A stretch of 64,000 nucleotides of DNA from Microbacterium sp. 1.5R (GTDB taxonomy: Bacteria; Actinomycetota; Actinomycetes; Actinomycetales; Microbacteriaceae): positions 949,379 to 1,013,378 of the forward strand of contig NZ_VDRC01000001.1 of assembly GCF_007667425.1 (NCBI RefSeq), read 5' to 3'. Of this stretch, positions 24,071 through 32,085 are shown one piece after another; the first letter of the stretch is position 1, and each line of letters opens with the position of its first letter. The notes under the pieces were generated by a model. That model had not been told where the DNA came from. It saw only the letters and a program-made list of their open reading frames with translations, and did no database searches. The position numbers and the translations under genes are program-made.

Positions 24071-25327
24071 ATGACCGACCATGAGACCCGCCATGACACG
24101 ACCGCGGACGCATCCCTCCGCGAGCTCGCCGCGGCCCTCGATGCATCCGACCCGCTCGGGGCGCACCTCGACGCCTTCGCCGACGCTCCGGGTGTGCACG
24201 CGTACCTCGACGGCAACTCGCTGGGACGCCCCCTGCGCGATGTGCCGGAGCGCCTCGCCGCCTTCGCCCGCGAGGACTGGGGCACGCGGTTGATCCGCTC
24301 CTGGGACGAGCAGTGGATGGCGCTGCCGATGGCGCTCGGCGACCGCATCGGCGCGATCGCCCTCGGCGCAGCGCCCGGTCAGACGGTCGTCGCCGACTCG
24401 ACCAGCGTGCTCATCTACAAGCTCCTGCGCGCGGCACTCGCGCACGACCCCGCCCGCACGGAGTTCGTCATGGAGACGGGGAACTTCCCCACCGACCGCT
24501 TCCTCGCCGAAGGTGTGGCCGCCGAGACGGGGGCGACGATCCGCTGGATCGAGCCCGACCCGGTGCACGGCGTGCAGGTGGCCGATGTCGTCGCCGTGCT
24601 CTCCGAGCGCACGGCCGTGGTCTCGCTCAGTCACGTCGACTACCGCTCCGGCGCGCTGGCCGACATGCCGGCGATCACCGCGGCCGCGCACGAGGCCGGT
24701 GCGCTGATGATGTGGGACCTCTGCCACTCGGCTGGCGTCGTGCCGATGCAGCTCGACGAGTGGGGCGTCGACCTCGCCGTCGGCTGCACGTACAAGTACC
24801 TGAACGGCGGGCCCGGGTCCCCGGCGTTCGCGTACCTCCGCCGTTCGCTGCAGGGCGTGCTGCAGCAGCCCATCCAGGGGTGGTGGAGCGCCGCCGACAT
24901 CTTCGCGATGGGCCCCGAGTACGTCCCCGCCGCCGACATCCGTCAGCTGCTGAGCGGCACGCCGCCGGTGACGTCGATGCTCGCCATGCAGGGGATGCTC
25001 GACCTCATCGAGCAGGCCACGATCGGGGCGGTGCGCGAGAAGTCGCAGGCCCTCACCGACCTCGCGATCCGCGCCTATGACGAGGTGCTCGCCCCGCTCG
25101 GCGTGCGGCTGCTCAGCACGCGAGATGCCGCCGCGCGCGGCGGGCACATCACCATCGGCCACCCCGACTTCCGCGCGGTGACGCAGCGGCTCTGGGCCGA
25201 CGGGATCATTCCCGACTTCCGGTTCCCCGACGGCATCCGCCTCGGGCTGTCGCCGCTCAGCACGTCGTACACCGAGACCGTCGGCGGAGTGCTCGCGGTG
25301 CGCGATGCCCTGGCCGCGCGTGGCTGA
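24071..25327 (+). CDS. kynU: Kynureninase
   Basis: The 418-residue PLP enzyme cleaves kynurenine to anthranilate and alanine. Motifs are AYLDGNSLGRPLRDV, ADSTSVLIYKLLRAAL, METGNFPTDRFLAEG, SHVDYRSGALADMPAIT, WDLCHSAGVVPMQLDEWGVDLAVGCTYKYLNGGPGSPAF (PLP Lys242) and the late RFPDGIRLGLSPLSTSYTE. Its start is one base after the amidohydrolase stop, and its end overlaps the GTG of the PaaX-like regulator, so the four genes form one operon. Confidence 0.96.
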   Translation: MTDHETRHDTTADASLRELAAALDASDPLGAHLDAFADAPGVHAYLDGNSLGRPLRDVPERLAAFAREDWGTRLIRSWDEQWMALPMALGDRIGAIALGAAPGQTVVADSTSVLIYKLLRAALAHDPARTEFVMETGNFPTDRFLAEGVAAETGATIRWIEPDPVHGVQVADVVAVLSERTAVVSLSHVDYRSGALADMPAITAAAHEAGALMMWDLCHSAGVVPMQLDEWGVDLAVGCTYKYLNGGPGSPAFAYLRRSLQGVLQQPIQGWWSAADIFAMGPEYVPAADIRQLLSGTPPVTSMLAMQGMLDLIEQATIGAVREKSQALTDLAIRAYDEVLAPLGVRLLSTRDAAARGGHITIGHPDFRAVTQRLWADGIIPDFRFPDGIRLGLSPLSTSYTETVGGVLAVRDALAARG

Positions 25328-26198
25328 GGCCGCGCGGGTCACGAGCACCGGCGCGGGCCGGGTCGCCAGCGCGGGTCGAGTCGCGGGCGGCGGCGCGGTG
25401 CTCGACGACATCGACGCCCGCCCCGGCAGCACCGCGTCGCTGCTGCGCACACTGATCGGCCTGTACCTGCGCCCACTCGGCGGATGGATCTCGACCTCGC
25501 ACCTCGTGGCGCTGGCGGTCGATCTCGGCATCCCCGCCGCGCAGGCGCGCACCGGCATCACCCGGGTGAAGCAGAAGGGCCTGCTGCTCGCCGAGCGACG
25601 AGACGGGCCCGGCTACCGCCTGAACCAGGACGCGGTCGCGATGCTCGAACGCGGAGATCGGCGCATCTTCGAGATGCGGGAGATGGCGGATGCCGACCCG
25701 TGGTGCCTCGTGTCGTTCTCGATCCCCGAGGGCGCCAGAAGCGTGCGGCACCAGTTGCGCCGCCGCCTGCAGTGGATCGGTGCGGGCACGGTGTCGGCCG
25801 CTCTGCTGATCTGCCCCGGGCATCTGCAGGAGGAGGCGGAGGAGATCGTCGCCGACGTCGGAGCGCGCGCCTGGGTCACCCTGTTCCGCGGCGCCCACCC
25901 CGTCGTCGAGGGAGCGGTCGCCGACGCCGCGGCGCGCTGGTGGGATCTCGACGCGCTGCGCACCGAGCACCTCGCGTTCCAGCGGTCGCTCGAGACGCTG
26001 CCGGCTGCGCCGTTCGCCGCGTACGTGCACCTGCTCGACCGGTGGCGGGTACTCCCCTACGTGGATCCCGGCCTTCCGCCGTCGATGCTGCCTGCCGACT
26101 GGCCGGGGCGACGCAGCGTCGGCGAGTTCGCGCGGCTCTCCGCCGAACTCGCCGACGCCGCGAGCGCGCACGTGCGCGCCGTCATCGCGGCATCCTGA
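25320..26198 (+). CDS. PaaX-like transcriptional regulator
   Basis: The 292-residue protein shows the PaaX domain order. An N-terminal winged helix reads TASLLRTLIGLYLRPLGGWISTSHLVALAVDLGIPAAQARTGITRVKQKGLL (about 40-95). The central CRISPR-Cas2-like domain starts DPWCLVSFSIPEGARSVRHQLRRRLQWIGAGTV. The C-terminal DPGLPPSMLPADWPG motif is typical of PaaX. PaaX proteins repress aromatic catabolism in response to an acyl-CoA ligand. Being the last gene of the tryptophan operon, it likely controls it. I prefer the GTG at 25320, which overlaps kynU by eight bases; an ATG at 25305 is also possible. Confidence 0.85.
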   Translation: MAEAARVTSTGAGRVASAGRVAGGGAVLDDIDARPGSTASLLRTLIGLYLRPLGGWISTSHLVALAVDLGIPAAQARTGITRVKQKGLLLAERRDGPGYRLNQDAVAMLERGDRRIFEMREMADADPWCLVSFSIPEGARSVRHQLRRRLQWIGAGTVSAALLICPGHLQEEAEEIVADVGARAWVTLFRGAHPVVEGAVADAAARWWDLDALRTEHLAFQRSLETLPAAPFAAYVHLLDRWRVLPYVDPGLPPSMLPADWPGRRSVGEFARLSAELADAASAHVRAVIAAS

Positions 26199-26234
26199 GT
26201 CGGCCGGCGCCGAGCCGGTGCCTAACCAGGCCGG

Positions 26235-26720
26235 TCAGACCGCGACGGCGCGGACGAACGCCTGCACGTGCTCCTGCAGTTTGAGGATGCGCATCTCGCG
26301 CGCGAGCTCGCGGTCGTACCCCTGGTACGCGAGCGGCGGCAGCACGCGCACGTTCTTCGAACAGCCGAACTCGGCGCACGTGAGGTTGCCGATCGTGTCG
26401 CCCTTGCGACCGGCGGGGCCGGCCTTGCGGGCGGTGTAGAGCTGCACGTCGTTGCGAAGCGTCACGTCCTCGCACCACGAGCACTGGGCCCGGGCGATGA
26501 CGCGCTGCTCCGCACGCTGCAGCACGACGCCGGTGGCGACGTCGTCGATCCACACCACGACGTACGAGCGGCGCGGGAGCTTGGGGTCGGTCCAGCCGAG
26601 GTAGTCGAGCGTGTCGAAGTCGATCTCGGCGAAACCGGGCGGCAGCGAGATGTCGGAGACCTCTTTGCGGGTGGCGTTGATGAAGGAGGCGCGCAGGACG
26701 CGATCGTCGAGGGGACGCAT
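26235..26720 (-). CDS. FBP-domain (FusB-like, EF-G-binding) protein
   Basis: The 161-residue protein resembles the FBP/FusB family that binds elongation factor G. It has an N-terminal helical part (RVLRASFINATRKEVSDISLP) and a C-terminal treble-clef zinc finger formed by CSWC (about 81-84) and CAEFGC, with the sequence ...LYTARKAGPAGRKGDTIGNLTC between. FusB-type proteins rescue EF-G stalled by fusidic acid; other members act in ribosome recycling. Resistance cannot be inferred from sequence. It stands alone, convergent with the kynurenine operon. Confidence 0.8.
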   Translation of the reverse strand: MRPLDDRVLRASFINATRKEVSDISLPPGFAEIDFDTLDYLGWTDPKLPRRSYVVVWIDDVATGVVLQRAEQRVIARAQCSWCEDVTLRNDVQLYTARKAGPAGRKGDTIGNLTCAEFGCSKNVRVLPPLAYQGYDRELAREMRILKLQEHVQAFVRAVAV

Positions 26721-27037
26721 GAATGTGTGCTTTCAGAAGAGGCCGCGGGTGTGCGGCGGAAGTCGGAGGAAGAGGCCGGCGGGATGCCGGGTACGACGCG
26801 ACGCCGGTGACGGGAAGTTCCGCCTCCGGCCGATCGTCAGCCTCTGCCCGCGGCGCGAGATGCGCCTGCGGCTCCATTCCGCGCCCGCTCCGGGAATCCG
26901 GGGGCGCTCATCGACAACAGCACCCGGCGAGTATACGCCCGTTTGTTTCGCCTCGTGTCGATGCGGGTACCCGCCGACGGATGCCGCGCCTACGCTGGCC
27001 GGAACACCCGCCCGACCGCAGCCTGAAGGAGCCAGCC
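26721..27037. other. 317-base intergenic region, promoters only
   Basis: I see no gene here. A short AT-rich patch (GTATAC then TTTGTTTCG, about 26930-26950) and a TACGCTGG box near 26993, typical of local -10 sequences, probably serve the FBP gene and the gene at 27038. Confidence 0.4.
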
Positions 27038-27385
27038 GTGTCCACGCCGCAGAACCATCTCTCACCCTCGACGGTGCGTGAGCGTTCGGCGTGCATGTGC
27101 GCACGGGGCGACGCCTGCTCGTCGCACGCACCTGGTCACGCGCTGCACCTCATCCAGGCGCGCCTCGCCTCGGCGACGCCGTCGGAGTGGGTGGACGCGA
27201 TCGTCGAACACGCCGACGCGCGCTCCGGCGACCTCGTCGTGCGCACGCTCGACCGCGTCACCCACGCGCTCTGGAACGCGGCGGGCGCCGCACACGAGGC
27301 TCCGGCCGGGACCCCCGTGGCGCTGCACGTGCGCTACGGCGTGCTCGCGGTGGGCCGCACGCGGTTCAACGTCGCGCGCGACTGA
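27038..27385 (+). CDS. Hypothetical protein, 115 residues
   Basis: The GTG at 27038 follows a good ribosome binding site (GAAGGAG). The protein has a Cys-rich N-terminal part (SACMCARGDACSSH) and a helical part (ALHLIQARLASATPSEWVDAIVEHADARSGDLVVRTLDRVTHALWNAAG). It closes with two strands (TPVALHVRYGVLAVGRTRFNVARD). The Cys/His cluster could bind a metal, which fits its position seven bases from the end of the convergent copper-binding protein gene. I do not recognise the family. Confidence 0.6.
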   Translation: MSTPQNHLSPSTVRERSACMCARGDACSSHAPGHALHLIQARLASATPSEWVDAIVEHADARSGDLVVRTLDRVTHALWNAAGAAHEAPAGTPVALHVRYGVLAVGRTRFNVARD

Positions 27386-27391
27386 GGCGCG

Positions 27392-27805
27392 TCAGGCGGC
27401 GACCATCATGTCGCGGACGGCCATGCACGCATCCATGCACGCCTGGCATGCCTGTGCGCACATGCGGCACACGTCGCTGTGCGCGGCGTGCTCCATGCAC
27501 TCGTCCATGCAGGTCTGACACATGGCGATGCAGGCGTCGAGCATCGCCATCATCGACGCGGGCGTCATGCCCTGCATCCGCATCATCGCGCGCATCATGG
27601 TGTTGCACATGTCGGCGCAGTTCATGCACGCCGGCGCACAGTCCATGAGCTGCGTCGAGCACACCGTGCATGCCTGCTCGCAGGCCGCGCACGCGTCCAT
27701 GCAGGCCTGGAGCACCGACATGTCCATCGCCGCCGGGTCCATCGTCGTCGCCTCGGGGGCCGAGGTCATGTTCGTCCGCCAGGCGTCCATCATCATCGAG
27801 TCCAT
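27392..27805 (-). CDS. Cys/Met-rich four-helix-bundle copper-binding protein
   Basis: The 137-residue protein is dominated by Met, Cys and Ala, with spaced C-x3-C and C-x2-C pairs in helices: ACMDACAACEQACTVCS, MDCAPACMNCADMCNTM, MLDACIAMCQTCMDECM and VCRMCAQACQACMDACM. This is the DUF326/Csp-like pattern in which Cys lining a four-helix bundle stores Cu(I). No signal peptide is visible, so it should be cytosolic like Csp3. No copper ATPase or CsoR regulator is in the window. The ATG at 27805 is the first of several Met codons; the true start may be slightly internal. Confidence 0.85.
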   Translation of the reverse strand: MDSMMMDAWRTNMTSAPEATTMDPAAMDMSVLQACMDACAACEQACTVCSTQLMDCAPACMNCADMCNTMMRAMMRMQGMTPASMMAMLDACIAMCQTCMDECMEHAAHSDVCRMCAQACQACMDACMAVRDMMVAA

Positions 27806-27935
27806 CGCGCACCGCTTCCGTCGTCGGCCTCAGCCGGGTGAGAGAGCGGGCAGGACCACCCGCCTGCGGCCCACAGTAGCCCGGGATGCCGCCGGCGTCG
27901 ATGGCCGGATCCTGATGTCACGCGCGCGGGCGGTT

Positions 27936-27978
27936 GTCAATCCCGTGGTCGGTTGCGGTGCCCCGTGCGAGGGTGGCA
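27936..27978 (+). promoter_or_regulatory. Promoter-like GTCAATCCCG ... GAGGGTGG element before csbD
   Basis: GTCAAT (27936-27941) is followed after 28 bases by AGGGTGGC. It is the best match to the elements upstream of the FHA gene and the zinc dehydrogenase. The CsbD start is about 35 bases downstream. CsbD proteins elsewhere belong to general-stress regulons, so the element may be a stress-sigma promoter. Confidence 0.4.
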
Positions 27979-28010
27979 GTCCCGTTGATCGGACGATGAA
28001 AGGACGCATC

Positions 28011-28217
28011 ATGAGTGCAGACAACGACATCAAGAACAACGCCGAGAAGCTGGGCGGAAAGATCAAGGAAGGCGTCGGCAAGGTCACCGACAACGAGCGC
28101 CTCGAGGCCGAGGGTCAGGCCGACCAGACGAAGGCCTCCGCCAAGCAGGCCGGCGAGAATGTGAAGGATGCCGCGCACAAGGCCGGCGAGAGCATCCGCG
28201 ACGGCTTCAAGGAATAG
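28011..28217 (+). CDS. CsbD-family stress protein
   Basis: The 68-residue hydrophilic protein (MSADNDIKNNAEKLGGKIKE, VGKVTDNERLEAEGQADQ) matches the CsbD/YjbJ family, which is induced by general stress in many bacteria; its molecular role is unknown. It has a good ribosome binding site (GAAAGGA) and is followed at once by a strong hairpin terminator. The C-terminal part has repeated A-K/G-E helical heptads (KQAGENVKDAAHKAGESI). Confidence 0.93.
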   Translation: MSADNDIKNNAEKLGGKIKEGVGKVTDNERLEAEGQADQTKASAKQAGENVKDAAHKAGESIRDGFKE

Positions 28218-28229
28218 CCCCGCACACAG

Positions 28230-28259
28230 CAGTGAGGCCCGCCGAAGCGGGCCTCACTG
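28230..28259. terminator. Hairpin terminator after csbD
   Basis: CAGTGAGGCCCGC (28230-28242) pairs perfectly with GCGGGCCTCACTG (28247-28259) around a CGAA tetraloop. It lies 12 bases after the csbD stop and just before the end of the convergent membrane-protein gene, so it can serve both directions. Confidence 0.85.
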
Positions 28260-28268
28260 GGTGACGGG

Positions 28269-28433
28269 TCAGCGCGCGCGGTTCCCCGAGATGGATCGGA
28301 TCAACCAGGCGATCACGGCGATGGCCAGCAGTACGAGTCCCACCCACAGCAGGAACTGCAGGGACTGCACAAGCCCGCCGGTGATGGCCAGGATGACGGC
28401 GATCACGATGACGATGATCAGAAGGATATTCAT
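28269..28433 (-). CDS. Small two-helix membrane protein
   Basis: The 54-residue protein begins MNILLIIVIVIAVILAITGG, a first membrane helix, followed by LQFLLWVGLVLLAIAVIAWLI, a second helix, and a basic tail (RSISGNRAR). I chose the ATG at 28433 because an AGAAGGGAAGAC site lies just upstream on the minus strand and the hydrophobic protein starts there. Similar tiny membrane proteins are common beside CsbD genes and are often stress-induced. No specific function is known. Confidence 0.75.
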   Translation of the reverse strand: MNILLIIVIVIAVILAITGGLVQSLQFLLWVGLVLLAIAVIAWLIRSISGNRAR

Positions 28434-28554
28434 CGGTCTTCCCTTCTCTCGGGCGCAGGGCACGCCCGTCGATCCGTTCACGGTATCCCCCCACCCCCTC
28501 CCGCATCGAGGGGCTTGACGCAGAGCAGTGCCACGTGAGTGAGGAGACGACGAC

Positions 28555-28821
28555 ATGCCAGGACGCAGGAACAACTCCCTGAAGGACCCGGAGCTCTACG
28601 AGGAGCTCCGCGACGACGGCGCCTCGAAGGAGAAGGCCGCTCGCATCTCCAACGCGGCGGCGAAGCAGGGCCGCAGCGCGGTCGGGCGCCGCGGCGGTCA
28701 GCACGGCGACTACGAGGACTGGACGGTCGCCGAGCTGCGCTCGCGAGCGAAGGAGCTCGGCCTCACCGGGTACAGCGGCAAGCGCAAGGCCGAGCTCATC
28801 TCGGCGCTGCGCGACCACTAG
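28555..28821 (+). CDS. Small Rho-N/SAP-like DNA-binding protein
   Basis: The 88-residue protein starts MPGRRNNSLKDPELYEELRDD and contains KEKAARISNAAAKQGR. It ends in a Rho N-terminal/SAP-like helix-hairpin motif (WTVAELRSRAKELGLTGYSGKRKAELISALRDH, about 57-88). Such motifs bind nucleic acid. I believe the N-terminal part is a catalogued DUF (DUF7218) of Actinobacteria. A GAGGAGACGACG site precedes the ATG. The YbdK-type gene starts nine bases after its stop. Confidence 0.82.
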   Translation: MPGRRNNSLKDPELYEELRDDGASKEKAARISNAAAKQGRSAVGRRGGQHGDYEDWTVAELRSRAKELGLTGYSGKRKAELISALRDH

Positions 28822-28830
28822 GCCACCTCT

Positions 28831-29919
28831 GTGGCCAGATTCGGCGTCGAGGAGGAGTTCTTCCTCCTCGACGGAAAGACCCTCCTTCCCCTGAGCATGA
28901 ACGAGGGCACGCGCGACCGGATCGTCGGTCATCGCGCGGGCGGCACGGTGACCCCCGAATTCCTCACCTCGCAGCTCGAGACCGCCTCGGCTCCGCTCGA
29001 CACCACCGCGGATGCACGCGTTCAGCTGCAGGGCATGCGGGTCGCCATGGCACGCGATGCCGCGGAGGATCATGCGATCGTGGCGGCCACCGGTACGCCG
29101 TTCGTGTGGTCGGACGAGGTGGTCGTCTCCTCCTCGCCCCACTACGACAGGGTCGCCGCGCTGCTCGGCGGCCTCACCCGGACGCACGAGGTCAACGGAC
29201 TGCACGTGCACGTCGAGGTGCACGGCGACGAGGAGCGCGCGGCGGCGCTCAACCGCATCCGCGCCTGGATGCCGGCGCTGCTGGCACTCACCGGCAACTC
29301 GCCGTTCGACCGTGGTGTCGCGTCGGGCTTCGCGAGCTGGCGGTCGATCCTCACGCGACGCCTTCCCACCGGGTGGACGCCGCCGCACTCGCGCGACTAC
29401 GCCCAGTACCGCGCGCACGTCGACGGACTCCTGGCGCTCGGCGGCGTCACCGAAGCCACCTCGATCGGCTGGACGGCCCGCCTCTCCGAGCGCTATCCGA
29501 CCGTCGAGGTGCGGGTGTGCGACGCCCAGCTCGACGTCGACGACGCGCTGCTGGCCGTCGCCCTGAGCAGGGCGCTCGTCGCGAGCGAGGAGCTCGACGC
29601 CTGCCCCGAGGTCGGACTCGACGCGATCGACGCCTCGCTGTGGACCGCCGCCCGCTTCGGTCAGCAGGCGCGCATCGTCGACCCCACCACGGGCGATGCG
29701 GCGCCGACCTGGGATGTCGTCGAGCGGATGCTGTCGCGCATCGCCCCGGCCCTCACCGCGCAGGGTGACGACGCATTCGTCGCCGCTCAGCTCGCCCGCA
29801 TCCGCGAGCAGGGCACCGGTGCCGAGCGTCAGCTTCGCGCCCTCGCGCAGGGCGGACCCGAGGGACTCCGCGATCTGTACCGCGCCACCACCGCCCCGGA
29901 GGACGGTTCGCGGCAGTAA
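28831..29919 (+). CDS. Carboxylate-amine ligase, YbdK type (GCS2 family)
   Basis: The 362-residue protein begins with the typical F-G-V-E-E-E-F (residues 4-10), the glutamate-binding start of YbdK-type GCS2 enzymes, and contains NGLHVHVEVHG, LTGNSPF, SWRSILTRRLPTGWTPP and TVEVRVCDAQLDVDDALLAVAL. It would join glutamate to an amine with weak gamma-glutamylcysteine ligase activity. A GTG at 28831 is the only sensible start; no clear ribosome binding site precedes it, so it may be coupled to the upstream small gene. This is the second GCS2-family gene in the window, far diverged from the one at 20645. Confidence 0.87.
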   Translation: MARFGVEEEFFLLDGKTLLPLSMNEGTRDRIVGHRAGGTVTPEFLTSQLETASAPLDTTADARVQLQGMRVAMARDAAEDHAIVAATGTPFVWSDEVVVSSSPHYDRVAALLGGLTRTHEVNGLHVHVEVHGDEERAAALNRIRAWMPALLALTGNSPFDRGVASGFASWRSILTRRLPTGWTPPHSRDYAQYRAHVDGLLALGGVTEATSIGWTARLSERYPTVEVRVCDAQLDVDDALLAVALSRALVASEELDACPEVGLDAIDASLWTAARFGQQARIVDPTTGDAAPTWDVVERMLSRIAPALTAQGDDAFVAAQLARIREQGTGAERQLRALAQGGPEGLRDLYRATTAPEDGSRQ

Positions 29920-29928
29920 TGTCGCCCT

Positions 29929-31326
29929 GTGGCATCCTCGCGCTTCGCTCCCCTGCAGCGGCTCGTGATCTCGGTCGCGGTGCTCGCGTCGTTCGTGACG
30001 TTCCTCGACGGCACGGTCGTCACGGTCGCGCTGCCGGCGATCAGCCGTGAGCTCGGCGGCGGCATCACCACGCAGCAGTGGGTGGTCGACGCGTATCTCA
30101 TCACGCTCAGCGCTCTGATCCTGCTCGCCGGGTCGCTGTCTGACGCCTACGGCCGGGTGCTCGTGATGCGCGTCGGGCTGGTCGCGTTCGGCGTCGCCTC
30201 GATCGCCGTCGCCGCGGCACCCGACCCCCTCGTGCTCATCATCGCCCGTGCGGCGCAGGGCGCGGCGGGGGCCCTGCTCGTGCCCAGCTCGCTGGCTCTG
30301 ATCACCGCGACCATGCGCTCCGACGTGCAGGCACGGGCGATCGGGGTCTGGACGGCGTTCACGACCGGCGCGCAGCTGGTCGGTCCCCTGCTCGGCGGGC
30401 TGTTCGTGGACTTCCTCTCCTGGCGCTTCGTGTTCGTCATCAACGTGGTGCCGATCGGGGTCACGCTGCTGCTGCTCGCGCGTCTGAAGCTGAACGAGAA
30501 GCCGAGCGGAGTGCGCGTCGACTGGGTCAGCGGCATCCTCTGCGCGGTCGGCCTCGGCGCCGTCGTCTTCGCGCTGATCGAGCAGCCGAACCTCGGCTGG
30601 GCCTCTCCGGCGATCTGGCTCCCCGGGGTGGTCGGCGCCGCGCTGTTCGCGCTGTTCCTCGTGCGTCAGCAGCGGTCGGCCGCCCCGCTCATGCCGCTGT
30701 CGCTGTTCCGGGTGCGCGACTTCGCGTGGGGCAACCTCGCCACGCTCTTCGTGTACGCCGCCCTGTCGCTCAACGGATTCGTGATCGGCGTCTACCTGCA
30801 GCAGGGCGCCGGACTCACCGCGACCGCCGCCGGACTCGCCAGCCTGCCCATGACGATCCTCATGATCCTCGTGAGCTCGCGCGCCGGGTCGTGGGCCGGC
30901 CGCTTCGGCCCGCGCATCTTCATGACGGTCGGCCCGCTCGTGATGGCCGCCGGAGCGGTGATGCTGCTGCTCGTCGCCGAGGACTTCGACTACTGGTGGC
31001 AGGTGCTCCCCGCCATGATCGTGATGGGTCTCGGCCTGTCGCTGACCGTCGCGCCGCTGACATCTGCCATCCTCGGTGCGATCGACGAGTCGCGCTCCGG
31101 CATCGCCTCGGCGGTGAACAACGCCGTCTCGCGGGTCGCCGGCCTGCTGGTCGTGGCCATGCTCACCACGATCATCGGCGGCACCCTCGATCTGGGCGGA
31201 TTCCACAACGCCGCGTGGGTCACCGCCACCCTGCTCGTGCTGGGCGGCGTGGTGTCGTGGATCGGCATCCGCCGCAACCCCGCCGAGGAGCAGCCGGGCG
31301 CGGGCGCGGACACCACCCGGCATTGA
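29929..31326 (+). CDS. DHA2-type MFS drug exporter
   Basis: The 465-residue protein has about fourteen membrane helices with EmrB/QacA motifs: LDGTVVTVALPAI in helix 1 (motif D1), WVVDAYLITLSALILLAGSLSDAYGR (motif A), and LGGLFVDFLSWRFVFVINVVPIG (motif C-like). It exports hydrophobic drugs by proton antiport; substrates are unknown. The GTG at 29929 is nine bases after the YbdK stop, so co-transcription is likely. Confidence 0.9.
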   Translation: MASSRFAPLQRLVISVAVLASFVTFLDGTVVTVALPAISRELGGGITTQQWVVDAYLITLSALILLAGSLSDAYGRVLVMRVGLVAFGVASIAVAAAPDPLVLIIARAAQGAAGALLVPSSLALITATMRSDVQARAIGVWTAFTTGAQLVGPLLGGLFVDFLSWRFVFVINVVPIGVTLLLLARLKLNEKPSGVRVDWVSGILCAVGLGAVVFALIEQPNLGWASPAIWLPGVVGAALFALFLVRQQRSAAPLMPLSLFRVRDFAWGNLATLFVYAALSLNGFVIGVYLQQGAGLTATAAGLASLPMTILMILVSSRAGSWAGRFGPRIFMTVGPLVMAAGAVMLLLVAEDFDYWWQVLPAMIVMGLGLSLTVAPLTSAILGAIDESRSGIASAVNNAVSRVAGLLVVAMLTTIIGGTLDLGGFHNAAWVTATLLVLGGVVSWIGIRRNPAEEQPGAGADTTRH

Positions 31327-31386
31327 CGCGGTCGGGGCGTGAGCGCAGACTGGGGCCACATTCCCGCCGATCGTCGGAGGCCCGCC

Positions 31387-32085
31387 GTGAGCACGACCGA
31401 GAACGCCCTCCCGCCCGTGGTCGACGCCGACACCTGGCGCCGCGAACTCGCCGACCTGCGCGTGCGCGAGAAGGCCGCGACGCGCGAACTCGACGCGATC
31501 GCGGCGCAGCGCCGCAGACTGCCCATGGTCGAGCTGCCCGAGTACACGCTGGTCGGCGCCGACGGTCCGGTGCGCCTCGCCGACGTCTTCGACGGGCACC
31601 CGCAGCTCATCGTCTACAACCACATGTGGTCGGACGGACATGAGTGGCAGTGCCCCGGGTGCACGGGCTTCACCTCGCAGTTCACCCGCCTCGACGTGAT
31701 CGAGCGCTACTACGACGCCCGGTTCGTGATCGTGACGAACGGTCCGATCGACGAGGCCCTCGCGTATCGCGACCGGGTCGGGAATCGCATGACCTGGTAC
31801 TCCAGCGCCGACAGCCCGTTCGGAGCCGATGTGGATGCGGGGCCGAACGAGGGCTTCGGGGTGAACGTGTTCCTCCGAGACGGCGACACGGTGTACCGGA
31901 CGTGGCACACGAGCGGACGAGGCACCGAGCGGTTGAGCTACCTGCAGGGACTCGTCGATCTGCTCCCGTTCGGGCGACAGGAGGAGTGGGAGGATTCGCC
32001 GCAGGGGTGGCCGCAGCATCCGACCTACGAGCAGGGGATGGGATCGAAGGAGATCGCCGAGCTGTACGGTATGACACGTGACTGA
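31387..32085 (+). CDS. DUF899 thioredoxin-like protein
   Basis: The 232-residue protein matches the DUF899 family: an N-terminal WRRELADLRVREKAATRELDAIAAQRRRLPMVE, a thioredoxin-like core starting VRLADVFDGHPQLIVYNHMW, then CPGCTGFTSQF, and the C-terminal PFGRQEEWEDSPQGWPQ. The C-P-G-C pair lies where thioredoxins have CxxC. The reaction is unknown. I selected the GTG at 31387 because conserved sequence starts soon after it; an upstream in-frame GTG at 31339 would give a longer form. It overlaps the next gene by eight bases. Confidence 0.82.
   Translation: MSTTENALPPVVDADTWRRELADLRVREKAATRELDAIAAQRRRLPMVELPEYTLVGADGPVRLADVFDGHPQLIVYNHMWSDGHEWQCPGCTGFTSQFTRLDVIERYYDARFVIVTNGPIDEALAYRDRVGNRMTWYSSADSPFGADVDAGPNEGFGVNVFLRDGDTVYRTWHTSGRGTERLSYLQGLVDLLPFGRQEEWEDSPQGWPQHPTYEQGMGSKEIAELYGMTRD

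Noticed and set aside
26235..26720. FBP-domain protein considered as a fusidic acid resistance gene
   Set aside because: The family includes ordinary ribosome-associated proteins; nothing in the sequence shows that it protects against the drug.
28207..32019. Very long minus-strand open frame of 1270 codons
   Set aside because: It lies antisense to the YbdK, DHA2 exporter and DUF899 genes, each of which has clear family motifs. It has no domain, is full of Arg/His/Asp low complexity, and arises from high GC content.
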